A stretch of DNA of 64,000 nt from Pardosa pseudoannulata (taxonomy: Eukaryota > Arthropoda > Arachnida > Araneae > Lycosidae): assembly GCA_032207245.1 (NCBI GenBank), contig CM063502.1, forward strand, positions 112,931,199-112,995,198. The letters are read 5' to 3'. Positions 42,088 through 53,814 of the stretch are shown in pieces. The position numbers and the translations under genes were made by a program. Under the pieces are notes generated by a model. The model saw only the letters and a list, made by a program, of their open reading frames with translations, made no database searches and was not told the DNA's origin. Numbering within the stretch: the stretch's first letter is position 1; every line of letters begins with the position of its first letter.

Positions 42088-42744
42088 CTACAGAGACAGA
42101 GATAAAAATTAATTACAGGTGACTATAAATATAGCAATAATCAAACCTATATAAAAACTAACCCGGGAAAAAATTATCATTTCATTGAAAAGCTTAGTAT
42201 ATGCCTCAAAGAAATAAAAGCTTAACTATTCTTTGGTATGAAAAAATTAAGGAGAAATTTAATATTCCATTCCCTTAATGAAAATTATAGAATATGCACT
42301 CAAACCTCTATACATAAAAATTCTATATAAAATATAAATTCCCTACAAAGCATATTCCATTATGTTGGAATACATGTTCTTTGTGGAAAGTAAATTCATA
42401 TATTATATTGTGATGGAACTGTATATAACAACAGCTTAAATCAACTTAGATACATCATTTTATTATATAAATTCCAAGCAGTTGCATGCTGATGTGTCTA
42501 AATTTTCAAAAGTAGGCAGAAGATATCACTATCAACTCTTTCACCTCTTGTTAATGTAATAACACGGTAGCTCATACTCCCAAAATTTTCTAATATAGTT
42601 TTGTGTTTAACTTTGCAAATAAACAGGAGAAACTTTTGAAATAGCTAATTAATCAGCTAATTTTTATATTATTATTATTTACTTGCAAGAAGTGAAAAAT
42701 CACATTTTCTAAGAACAATAAAAATTGTTTTTACTGTACTTTAC

Positions 42745-42843
42745 CTTTGGTTTCTACACTCTCCATTGTAATTTTCTTTGATATTTTCATCTTTGAGGAA
42801 GTAGAAGGAAGAGAATCTAATTTTCTATTTATAACATTTTCAT
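42745..42843 (-). CDS. Repeat exon x20 (type B)
   Basis: 99-nt open exon, acceptor ATCTGTAG, donor GTAAAGT. Encodes ENVINRKLDS, LPSTSSKMKI, SKKITMESVETK. More diverged than its twin x26. Confidence 0.6.
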
Positions 42844-43853
42844 CTACAGATAGAGAGATAAAAGTGAATTGCAGATGACTATAACTATTCCAATAATCAA
42901 ACATTTATAACAACTCACCTGGGAAAAGAGTGACATTTCATTAGAAAGCTTAGTATATGTTTCTAAACACCAAAAAATAACTATTATTTAGTATTATAAA
43001 ACTAAGGGGAAATAACTATTCCATTTTTTAATGACATGTATTCGCAACTCTATACATGAAAACTCCCATATAAAATAAAAATTCCATACTAAGCATATTC
43101 AAATACATTAGAGTACATGTTCATCAAGAAAAGTAAAGTCATATATTATATTTTGAAGTTACTCTATATCACAACAACTTAAATCCATTTGGATACATAA
43201 TATGATGAGATATAACTATCAAACAGTTACATGGTGAAATGTCTAAGATCTCCAAGAAGGGTAAGTAATATCGTTATCATTTGTTATGTCTCCTGTAAAT
43301 ATTATATGGTAGCGTATACTCTCAGAAAGGTTTGTGGTATATTTTAGTGTTTTTACTCTGAAAAAAAAAACAGCAGAAATGTTTGAAATAATATAACAGG
43401 CTTAAAAATGAATGTTTTTTACAAAAGCAAAACTACTGAACATTCAAAATGATTGTGGTAAATACAAAAATCTTGGTACAGTTAGGTACTGTATTTTATT
43501 AACCTCTTTAACTGAAGAAAATGTACTTTCTGTGAAAGATCTTTTAAAGCATGTAATCAGGAATGCCTTTGCAATATAATATTCCTTTTTGAAAAAACTT
43601 ATCAGCACAGGAAGTTCTGTTACATTCTGTATAGACCGCTATAATGTATTGTTTTGCAACAAGAGGGCCAATAAACTTAGCTAAGAAGTCAAAATCATCA
43701 TAAAAATTGAATAATAATATATATGAAGCACTATACATGATCTGTTTTAATTATACTTTATTTCAGGAATTAAGGAAATAAACTGCATACTAGTGTAAAC
43801 CTAGATTTTAAAAACACGTTTAACTGAACTGATTCCTTTAATAATTCCTTTAC

Positions 43854-43952
43854 CTATAGTTTCTTTTTTCTGCATAGATTTTTTATCTAATATTATTATT
43901 GTTGTAGAACCATGGGGAAGATATTTTGATTTTGTCCTTTTGACTTTCTCAT
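43854..43952 (-). pseudogene. Repeat exon x21 (A-prime lineage): open but no AG at the usual site
   Basis: Open frame HEKVKRTKSK, YLPHGSTTII, ILDKKSMQKKETI, donor GTAAAGG. The usual acceptor is replaced by TTCATTC. The frame continues upstream (SQHQKALMKKF) to TTGTGCTCAG ending at 43991; using that acceptor would give 137 nt and break phase. Confidence 0.5.
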
Positions 43953-44449
43953 GAATGAACTTTTTCATGAGGGCTTTTTGATGTTGGCTTCTGAGCACAA
44001 GCCAACATTGATATAATATCTGCCTAATATTACAGTTGAACCGCTGGCAAATGATTAAAATTAATTATTTTTTATTTCATGAATTGAAAAAATAAACTAT
44101 ATATTACAGTAACCCCAGATTTTTTACACAAGTTTAACTCAGGTAATTCCAAAAATTTTTTTTTAACTGCAGTGTAATTTAAGTATTGTAATTACTAAAA
44201 TTTCTTTGCATACTCTGAACCACACTGAAATATGTTCAAATTATGTTTACATTTTATGGTAAGACTAAAGTAATACAACCTAATAGTAACATATCATAGG
44301 AATTGGATATTCTAATAATAATGTGTCTAGGATCTGTAAATTGGATATGCATTTTTAACAGCTAACTTTTATATTATTATTGTTTTGTAGCAGCAAATGA
44401 AGAAACTGGTTTTTTAAGAATAATAAAAATTTATTTTAGTATACTTTAC

Positions 44450-44548
44450 TTTTAGTTTCTCTTATCTGCATGCATTTTTCATCTAATATCTTCATCGTTG
44501 TAGAACCATGTGGAAGAGTTTTTGATTTCTTTCTTTTTACTCTTTCAT
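44450..44548 (-). CDS. Repeat exon x22 (type A)
   Basis: 99-nt open exon, acceptor GTCTGTAG, donor GTAAAGT. Encodes ERVKRKKSKT, LPHGSTTMKI, LDEKCMQIRETK. Last base is A, so the next junction codon would be Asn. Confidence 0.62.
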
Positions 44549-44584
44549 CTACAGACACAGAGATAAAAATGAATTATATATGAT

Positions 44585-44586
<2 letters not shown>

Positions 44587-44621
<35 letters not shown>
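44587..44621. repeat. (TA)n microsatellite
   Basis: About 35 bases of TA in the intron beside x22. Confidence 0.97.
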
Positions 44622-44623
<2 letters not shown>

Positions 44624-45825
44624 GAATAATCTAAATTATATAACAACTTACCATAGGAATTATTATTTCATTAATAAGCTTAGTATAAGTTTAAAAAAAC
44701 AAAATAATTAAATATTCTTCAGTACAAAAATATTCCACTGTGTTAATCAAAATTTACAGAACATGTACTAAAATCTCTATGCATAAATATTGCTATATAA
44801 AATATAAATTCAGTTCAAAAACTTATTTGTGTATGTTAGAGTACATGGTTCTTGTGAGAAATAAACTCATATATTACATTGTGGAATAACTGGTATTAAC
44901 AAATTTAATCCACTAGGATAAATAATGAGATAACTACCAAGCTGCAACATGATTAAGTGTCTAAGATCTCTAAAAAAAGCAGAATATATCATTATCACCT
45001 GTCTCATTTCTAGTAAAAGTAACATCATACAACATACATTCTCAAAATGATTTCTGAAATAGTTTTGTGTTCTATTCTGGAAAAAAACAGCAGAAACTTT
45101 TAAAATAGTTAAACAGGCTTTTAAAATGTGTGTTTCTTACAAAAGCTAAACTAATGGATGTTCAAAATATTTATGGTAAGTGCAAATAACTTGATAAAGG
45201 AAAGTACTTCATTCTTGAAACTTCTTCAAATGAATAAAGTGTACCTGAAATGAAAGAGCTTTTGGAACATATAATCAGGAAAGTATATGCAACATAATAT
45301 TCCTTTTTATAAAGCATATCTGCACAGGAAGTTCTTTTACATTCCATTTGGAGCACTACTATCTATTGTTTTCAACATAAGGACTAATGAGCTTAGCTTA
45401 GAAGCTAAAATCGTTAAACAATCGGAATAATATTATATTTGAACCACTGCACATGATCTAACTCATTTATGGTTCATTTCTTGAACAAAGGAAATAAACT
45501 GCATACTAGAGTAGTTCTAGATTTTAAAACCAAAGTTTAACTTAACTGATTCTAAATTTTTATAACTAAAGTAAAATTATACTAAAAATTTCTTTGCTTA
45601 CTCTACTGAATTTATAGTCATATATATTTTGTAATTGCACTCAAATTTTATGAAAAGACTAAAGAAGTACAACCTAATAGTGATATATCATAGGAAATAG
45701 ATACTATAATAATGTAGTCTGTAGCATTTCTAATCAGCTAATTTTTATACTATTAATATTTACTTGCAGGAAGGGAAAAATCTGTTTTTCTAAGAATAAT
45801 AAAAATTTGGGTTAGTATAGTATAC

Positions 45826-45924
45826 CTTTTGTTTCTCCTTCCTTCAATTTTATTTCCTCTACTATCTTCACCTTTGTGGAACCATATGGAAGAGTTTTTG
45901 ATTTTGTCCTTTTAACTTTTTCAT
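45826..45924 (-). CDS. Repeat exon x23 (A/B hybrid type)
   Basis: 99-nt open exon, acceptor CTCTGTAG, donor GTATACT. Begins like type A (EKVKRTKSKT, LPYGSTKVKI) and ends like type B (VEEIKLKEGETK), suggesting recombination between subfamilies. Confidence 0.62.
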
Positions 45925-46037
45925 CTACAGAGACAGACATAAACATGAATACAGAGGACTATAATTATACCAATAATCAAACCTATACAGCAAGTAACCT
46001 GAGAAAATAATATCATTTCATTGAAAAGCTTAGTATA

Positions 46038-46714
46038 ACATAGGTGCCAACTTCTAAAAGGGAAAAATCTGTTGTTTTACTGTATTTATTTGTAGTTTAT
46101 TGCAGTAATGACATTGTTTTGCAAATGGATAAAAATATACACTTTAAAAAAGGAAAAATTGCAAGATTTATTTAATCTATAAAAGATATATTTAGCTATT
46201 ATTCACAAATTCTTTAAAAGTAATAAATATCCGTAGTTTATTGAAATAACATTTTTTTAGTGTATTTATAATTAAAAAGTAAAAAATTGCAGCACTGTTT
46301 CTCCAATATGTAAAACAATTCTATATGTCTTTAGCATTGTCAATTGCTGTTGGACAAGATTTTGCTTCTTTCAAAAATTGTTTGTCAAAATCATTTTCAA
46401 AACATTCTAAACAGTTACTGCATTTCACAATTAATAACTCTTGTAATGTTTCATTAGACAGAGATTGTCTAAAATCAGCTCTGATATTTTTTATTAGAAT
46501 GTATACTCACTCATCATTCACATTTTACTTCTTGCCAAAATACATAACTATTAATATAAGGAAGAAGAATGCAAACATGGAATTTGTAGGGAAATTTTAG
46601 GGATTTTATAATATATCGCTGAAAATGGAAAAAATAGTTTTTTGATCGGAAGATCAGAAACACATCAAAACATCAGAAAACGTCTGAGTATATCGGAAAC
46701 ATTGGCATCTATGA
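46038..46714. mobile_element. 677-bp terminal-inverted-repeat element (MITE-like)
   Basis: Interrupts the array motif GCTTAGTATAAGTTTC. Ends are ACATAGGTGCCAAC and, reverse-complemented from the right, TCATAGATGCCAAT. TATA flanks both sides (46034-46037 and 46715-46718). A 91-codon plus frame inside (46325-46600) has no family I recognise. Superfamily uncertain. Confidence 0.7.
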
Positions 46715-47819
46715 TATAAGTTTCAAACAATAAAAATTTAACTATTGTTTAGTATGAAAAAATTAAGGTGAAATTTAATATTCATTGTATTAATCAAAAC
46801 GTATAGGCCATGCACTGAAATTTCTATACAAAAAAATTCCTATATAAAATATAAATTCCGTACAAAACATATTTCAGTAAGTTAGAGTACAAGGTCTTTG
46901 GGGAAAGTAAAGTTATATGACGTTGTGAAGTAAATGTATATAACAACAACTGAAATCTACTGGGATAGATCATTTTATCAGATATCTACGAAGCAACTAC
47001 ATGTTGAAGTGTCTAAGGTCTCCAAAAGAAGAAGAAGATATTGTTATCACCTGTTTCATCGCTTGTAAAAGTAACATGTTAGTGCACACTCTCAGAAAGA
47101 TTTCTGATATAGCTTTTTGTTTAACTCTGCAAATAAACAGCAGAAAGTTTAGCAAGAGTTGAGAAGGCCTTAAAAATTGATGTGTCTTACAAAAGCAAAA
47201 TTACTGAATGTTCAATATTTTTACAGTAAACACAAAAAAAAAATGATAAAAATTTTAACGATTTTATTTAAAATTAATTTGATGGCATTTTCATGTAGCA
47301 TTAGTAATATATTTACAAAAGTTCTGTAGCTTTCTATCAAACATAATAATGCAAACAGTCTCATTTACTTATGATTCCAGAGGAGAATGGAAAAAAAAAA
47401 CTAAAAACTTTACTAAACAAGGTTTTTGAAAAGAATTTTACCTTAGCTCAGTAGCCAAAATCATCATAAAATCTTCCTAAAATTACAGATGAACCACAGC
47501 ACTTTCTGAATTTTTATAACTGCAGCAAAATTTAAGAATTATAATTACTAAAAATTTCTTCGCATACTTTACTGAATTATCACTAAAATGTGTTTAAATT
47601 ATGATAATATTTTATGAAGAGACTAAAGGAATGCAACCTAATTATAACATATACAAACTGGATATTCTAAGAATAATGTCTCAAGCATCTCTAAATATCG
47701 CATGAATTTCTAATCAGCTAATTTTTAAAATTATTTTTATTCTCTTCCAAAAATGAGAAAATCAGGATTTCTTAGAGCGTTAGATATAGCATCACGTATA
47801 GAAATAACATAGACTTTAC

Positions 47820-47918
47820 CTTTAGTTATTTCTTTATTTATTCTTTTCACACTTAATTCCTTCTTTGCAGTCGAACCACTTTTAGGACTTTTCCTCCTCA
47901 ACCTTTTCTCTCTTTCCT
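47820..47918 (-). CDS. Repeat exon x24 (type C)
   Basis: 99-nt open exon, acceptor CTCTGTAG, donor GTAAAGT. Encodes (E)ERERRLRRKS, PKSGSTAKKE, LSVKRINKEITK. Twin of x18. Confidence 0.65.
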
Positions 47919-48421
47919 CTACAGAGACACATAAATGTAATTACAGATAACTATAGCTATACCAAGAAGAAAATATCATTTCATTCAGAAGCTCAGTATC
48001 AGTTAAAAAACAAAAAAGAAACTTTTCTTTACTTTAGTATATAAAAAGTAATGTTAATATCAATATTCCATTGTGTTAATCACTTAGTATATTATGTGCA
48101 CTCAAATTTCTATGCATAAAAGCTGATATATAAACTATAAATATCATATATAACGTATTCAAGCATGATAGATTACATGATCTTTGTTCAGAGTAAAGTC
48201 ATATATTATATTGTGTATATAACAGTAGAGTAATTGTATACAACAACAAATTAAATTTACTGGGATAGATCATTTTATCAGATAACAACCAAGCAGGTAT
48301 ATGCTGAAGTGTCTAAGAAATAAAAAAAGACATATCATTGTCATCTGTTTCATCTTTTGAAAAAATTACATGGTAGCACAAACTCTCAGATTAATTTAGA
48401 TTTACTTTTGTGTTTAATACT

Positions 48422-48423
<2 letters not shown>

Positions 48424-48453
<30 letters not shown>
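48424..48453. repeat. Poly(A) run in array intron
   Basis: About 30 A residues after CTGCA, the recurrent expansion site of the array intron. Confidence 0.95.
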
Positions 48454-48457
<4 letters not shown>

Positions 48458-49204
48458 TAAATAAGCAGAAACCTTTGAAAAAGTTAAACAGGCCTTAAAA
48501 AGAAATGTTTCACACAAAAAGAAAACTATTAAATGTTCAATATGTTTATGGTAAATACAAAGAACTTTATCAAGATAAGTAATGCACCCTTATCAACTTC
48601 TTCAACTGAAGAAAATGTGTCTTATGTGTAAAAGCTTTTGAAATATATAATCAGGAATGTATATACCACATAATATTCCATTTCAAAAAAGCTTATTTCT
48701 TCATTAAGCATTAAGATCTACTTTATTGCAACACGGGGGCTAACGAGCTTAAATGAAGAGTCACAATCCTCATAAAATAGGTATAATAATAATATAAACC
48801 ACTGTACATGATCTACTTTTACTATGATTTATTTCAGAAATTAAGAAGATAAATAACTTAGTAGATTAGTTCTAGATTTTTAAAACAAGTTTAATTGAAT
48901 TAATACCAAGGGTTTTAAAACTAAATTGATATTGAAGCATTGTAAATACTAAAATGTTCTTTTCATATTCTATAGAAATAACACTGAAATGTGTTTAATT
49001 TATGCTAAAATTTTGTGGAAAAATTAAAGGAACACAACCTAATAATAATATATCAAAGAAAATAATTATTAGTTAAGTTTGTAGCACATCTAAATTGTAC
49101 CTACATTACTAATCAGCTAATTTTTATATTACTATTATATTCTTCAAGGAAGAGAAAAATCTGGTTTCCAAAAAATACTAAAAATATCTTTTACTGTACT
49201 TTAC

Positions 49205-49294
49205 CTTTAGTTTCTGCTTCTCGTCTTATTTGCTCTAATACCTTCATCGTTTCAGGACCATATGGAGGAGAATCTGATTTTGTATCTTTTTCAT
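49205..49294 (-). CDS. Repeat exon x25 (short B-prime type, 90 nt)
   Basis: Same as x19: EKDTKSDS, PPYGPETMKV, LEQIRREAETK; acceptor CTCTGTAG, donor GTAAAGT. Confidence 0.65.
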
Positions 49295-49952
49295 CTACAG
49301 AGACAGAGATAAAAATTAATTACAGGTGACTATAAATATAGCAATAATCAAACCTATATAAAAACTAACCTGGGAAAAAATTATCATTTCATTGAAAAGC
49401 TTAGTATATGCCTCAAAGAAATAAAAGCTTAACTATTCTTTGGTATGAAAAAATTAAGGAGAAATTTAATATTCCATTCCCTTAATGAAAATTATAGAAT
49501 ATGCACTCAAACCTCTATACATAAAAATTCTATATAAAATATAAATTCCCTACAAAGCATATTCCATTATGTTGGAATACATGTTCTTTGTGGAAAGTAA
49601 ATTCATATATTATATTGTGATGGAACTGTATATAACAACAGCTTAAATCAACTTAGATACATCATTTTATTATATAAATTCCAAGCAGTTGCATGCTGAT
49701 GTGTCTAAATTTTCAAAAGTAGGCAGAAGATATCACTATCAACTCTTTCACCTCTTGTTAATGTAATAACACGGTAGCTCATACTCCCAAAATTTTCTAA
49801 TATAGTTTTGTGTTTAACTTTGCAAATAAACAGGAGAAACTTTTGAAATAGCTAATTAATCAGCTAATTTTTATATTATTATTATTTACTTGCAAGAAGT
49901 GAAAAATCACATTTTCTAAGAACAATAAAAAATTGTTTTTACTGTACTTTAC

Positions 49953-50051
49953 CTTTGGTTTCTACACTCTCCATTGTAATTTTCTTTGATATTTTCATTG
50001 TTGTGGAAGTAGAAGGAAGAGAATCTGATTTTCTCCTTATAACTTTTTCAT
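49953..50051 (-). CDS. Repeat exon x26 (type B)
   Basis: 99-nt open exon, acceptor ATCTGTAG, donor GTAAAGT. Encodes EKVIRRKSDS, LPSTSTTMKI, SKKITMESVETK. Closer to the B consensus than its twin x20. Confidence 0.65.
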
Positions 50052-50912
50052 CTACAGATAGAGAGATAAAAGTGAATTGCAGATGACTATAACTATTCCA
50101 ATAATCAAAACTCCCATATAAAATAAAAATTCCATACTAAGCATATTCAAATACATTAGAATACATGTTCATCAAGAAAAGTAAAGTCATATATTATATT
50201 TTGAGGTAACTCTATATCACAATATCTTAAATCCAATTGGATACATAATATGATGAGATATAACTATCAAACAGTTGCATGGTGAAATGTCTAAGATCTC
50301 CAAGAAGGGTAAGTAATATCGTTATCATCTGTTTAGTCTCCTGAAAATATTATATTGTAGCGTATACTCTCAGACAGGTTTGTGGTATATTTTAGTGTTT
50401 TTACTCTGTAAAAAAAAAGAAAAAAAAAACAGCAGAAATGTTTGAATTAATTTAACAGGCTTTAAAAATGAATGTTTTTTACAAAAGCAAAACTATTGAA
50501 CATTCAAAATGATTATATTAAATACAAAAAACTTGGTAAAGTTAGATACTGTATTTTATTAACCTCTTTAACTGAAAAAAATGTACAGCCTGTGAAAGAG
50601 CTTTTAAAGCATATAATCAGGAATTCATATGCAACATAATATTTGTTTTTCAAAAAACTTATCAGAACAAAAAGTTCTGTTACATTATGTATGGACCACC
50701 ACAATGTACTGTTTTGCAACAAGAAGGCTAATAAACTTAGCTCACAAGCAAAAATCTTCATAAAAATTGAATAATAATATATGTGAAGCACTATACATGA
50801 TCTATTTTAATTATACTTTATTCAAGAATTAAGGAAATAAACTGCATACTAGTGTAGACCTAGATTTTAAAAACAAGTTTAACTGAACTGATTCATTTAA
50901 TAATTCCATTAC

Positions 50913-51011
50913 CTTTAGTTTCTTTTTTCTGCATGGATTTTTTACCTTATATCTTTATCGCTGTGGAACCAAGGGAAAGATATTTTAATTTTGTCCTTTT
51001 GACTCTCTCAT
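50913..51011 (-). pseudogene. Repeat exon x27 (A-prime lineage): stop and no AG at the usual site
   Basis: Encodes HERVKRTKLK, YLSLGSTAIK, I then TAA, resuming GKKSMQKKETK. The usual acceptor is changed (TT before the exon). The alternative TTGTGCTCAG about 40 nt further out is conserved with x17 and x21. Confidence 0.5.
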
Positions 51012-51508
51012 AAATGTATTTTTCATGATGGATTTTCGATGTTTTCTTCTGAGCACAAGCCAACATCGATGTTATATCTGCCTAATATTATAGTTGAACA
51101 GCTGGCAAATGATCAAATTTAATTATGCATTATTTCATGGATTGAAAAAATAAACTATATATTACAGTAACCCCATATTTTTATATAAGTTTAAGTCATA
51201 TAATTAAAAATTTTTTTAACTGCAGTGCAATTTAAGTATTTTAATTACTAAAATTTCTTTGCATACTCTGAATTACACTGAAATATGTTCAAATTATATT
51301 TACATTTTATGGTAAGATTAAAGTAATACAACCTAATAATAACATATCATAGGAACTGGATATTCTAATAATAAAGTCTCCAGCATCTCTAAATTGCACC
51401 TGCATTTCTAAACAACTGATTATTCAAATTATTATTATTTTCTTGCAAAAAGTAAAAAATTTTGATTTCTTAGAGCAATAGAAAATACTTATAGAAATTA
51501 CACTTTAC

Positions 51509-51604
51509 CTTTAGTTTTTTCTTTCTTTATTCTACTTCCACCTAATTCCTTCATTGTAGTTGAAGCACTTTTAAGACTCTTTATCCTCCTTTTTTCTTCT
51601 ACAA
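51509..51604 (-). CDS. Repeat exon x28 (C-like type, 96 nt)
   Basis: Open exon, donor GTAAAGT. With the outer acceptor CTCTGTAG it is 96 nt and encodes VEEKRRIKSL, KSASTTMKEL, GGSRIKKEKTK. A second in-frame acceptor (GTTGTAG) six nt inside would give 90 nt. Intermediate between types A and C. Confidence 0.6.
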
Positions 51605-52584
51605 CTACAGAGACATAGATAAAATTAAATACAGATAACTATAGTTATATGAATAAACTTAACTGTATAACACCTAATCTAGGTGAAATATCATTTCATT
51701 GAAAAGCTTAGTTAAAACAAAACAAAAAAAAACTTATTTACTTTATTATAAAAAAAGTATGGTGAAAATAGATATTCCATTGTGTTAATTACTATGTATA
51801 TAATGTGCAATCGAATTTCTAAACACAAAAGTTGATATTTAAAATATGAGTATCATACAAAATATATTAAATATATTACAGTACATGTTCTTTCTGAAAA
51901 GTAATGTCATATATTATATTTTAAAGTAACTGTATATAACAGCACCTTAAATCTGCCGGGATACATCATTTTATAAGTTAACGACCAAGTAGCTGCACCC
52001 TGAAGTGTCTAAGAACACTAAAAAAGGCAGATGATAGCATTATCATCTGTTTCATCTCTTGAAGAAATTACATGATAGTGCAAACTTTCAGAAACATTTA
52101 TGATATAGAATTCTGTTGAACCCATAAAAATTACAGCAGAAAAAATATTTGAAAAAAAAAATCTAAAAACTTTACTAAACCGGGTTTTTGAAAAGAATTT
52201 TACCTTAGCTCAATAGCCAATATCCTCATAAAATCTTCCTAAAATTACAGATGAACCACAGCACTTTTTGAATTTTTATAACTGCAGCAAAATTTAAGAA
52301 TTATAATTACTAAAAATTTCTTTGCATACTCTGCTGAATTATCACTAAAATGTATTTAAATTATGATAATATTTTATGGAGAGAATAAAGGAATGCAACC
52401 TAATTATAACATATTATACAAACCGGATAGTCTAAGAATAATGTCTCGAGCATCTCTAAATATTGCATGCATATCTAATCAGCTAATTTTTAAAATTACC
52501 TTTATTCTCTTAAAAAAACAAGAAAATCAGGATTTCTTAGAGCATTAGAAATAGCATCACGTATAGAAATATCATAGACTTTAC

Positions 52585-52683
52585 CTTTTGTTATTTCTTG
52601 TTTCATTCTTTTCACACTTAATTCCTTCTTTGCAGTCGAACAACTTTTAGGACTTTTCCTTCTCAACCTTTTCTCTCTTTCCT
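52585..52683 (-). CDS. Repeat exon x29 (type C), first repeat exon in the window
   Basis: 99-nt open exon, acceptor CTGTGTAG, donor GTAAAGT. Encodes (E)ERERRLRRKS, PKSCSTAKKE, LSVKRMKQEITK. Upstream of it (rightward) the array intron continues to 53479 and then stops; no preceding exon was identified. Confidence 0.63.
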
Positions 52684-53479
52684 CTACACAGACAAATAAA
52701 ATTAATTACAGATAACTATAGCTATACCAAGGAGAAAATATAATTTCATTCAGAAGCTCAGTATCAGTTAAAAAACAAAAAAGAAACTTTTCTTCATTTT
52801 AGTATATAAAAACTAAGGTTAATATCAGTATTCCATTGTGTTAATCACTTAGTATATTATGTGCACTCAAATTTTTATGCATAAAAGCTAATATATAAAC
52901 TATAAATATCATATATAATAGATTCAAGTATGATAGTGTACATGATCTTTGTTCAGAGTAAAGTCATATATTATATTGTGTATATAACAGTAGAGTAACT
53001 GCATACAACAACAAGTTAAATCCACTGGGATAGAACATTTTGTCAGATAACAACCAAGTAGATACATGCTGAAGTGTCTAAGAAATCAAAAAAAGACATA
53101 TCATTGTCATCTGTTTCATCTTTTGAAAAAATTACATGGTAGCACAAACTCTCAGAAAGATTTAGGATTTACTTTTGTGTTTAACTCTGCAAAAAACTAA
53201 AAAATAAGAAATAATAAAAAGAAAAATATAAGCAAAAACCTTTGAAAAAGTTAAATAGGCCTTAAAAAGGAATGTTTCTTACAAAAACAAAGCTATTAAA
53301 TGTTCAATATGTTTATGGTAAATATAAAGAACTTTATCAAGATAAGTAATGCACCCTTATCAACTTCTTCAACTGAAGAAAATGTGTCTTATGTGTAAAA
53401 GCTTTTGAAATATATAATCAGGAATGTATATACCACATAATATTCCTTTTCAAAAAAGCTTATTTCTTCATTAAGCATA

Positions 53480-53814
53480 AACCCTCCGAGTGGAATACAG
53501 CGTTGGAAAAAAGTCTCCAATAAATTAACTAGCTCTTTACTGTTTCGGTGTGCAAAGCGGTTTGATGTATTTTTCCTTCCCCCATTTTTCGTCTGAAATG
53601 GAATATGTGAAACCCACCCTTGTTTATTGTTGCTTTACTTCCGGCTATAAATAGTGCTCCTCCCAGAGAGACTGTCCCGAAGGGGTTCCATTGTAACCCG
53701 GTGCCTGCGAAAGTACTCTTGTCTTATCTATCGATTTGACCCAAGCGGATTCTTTCTGTGAAACTGTGGGGCTTTGAGTTAAAAATTGTTTTGACTTTTT
53801 TCAAAGCAGTTTTT
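53480..53814. other. Non-array GC-richer block at the array edge
   Basis: Array homology ends after ATTAAGCAT, where other copies continue TAAGATC or TAACATC. The block is GC-richer and carries CTATAAATAG. It could hold the promoter or first exon of the minus-strand gene, a plus-strand promoter, or an LTR-like insertion. A minus-strand ATG frame (MEPLRDSLSG) at about 53690 meets a GTAAAG donor but in phase 2, which does not fit the phase-1 exons. Confidence 0.4.
53645..53654 (+). promoter_or_regulatory. TATA-box-like CTATAAATAG
   Basis: Perfect TATA consensus in a GC-richer context on the plus strand, with TCCCAGAG about 16-23 nt downstream. No gene follows on the plus strand nearby; an LTR promoter is one reading. 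Confidence 0.35.

Noticed and set aside
46325..46600. 91-codon plus frame in the 677-bp inverted-repeat element
   Set aside because: No recognised transposase motif and too short; left as part of the mobile element.
53630..53700. Minus-strand ATG frame MEPLRDSLSG ending at a GTAAAG donor as a first exon
   Set aside because: It would end in phase 2, whereas all repeat exons need phase 1, and no signal peptide is seen.
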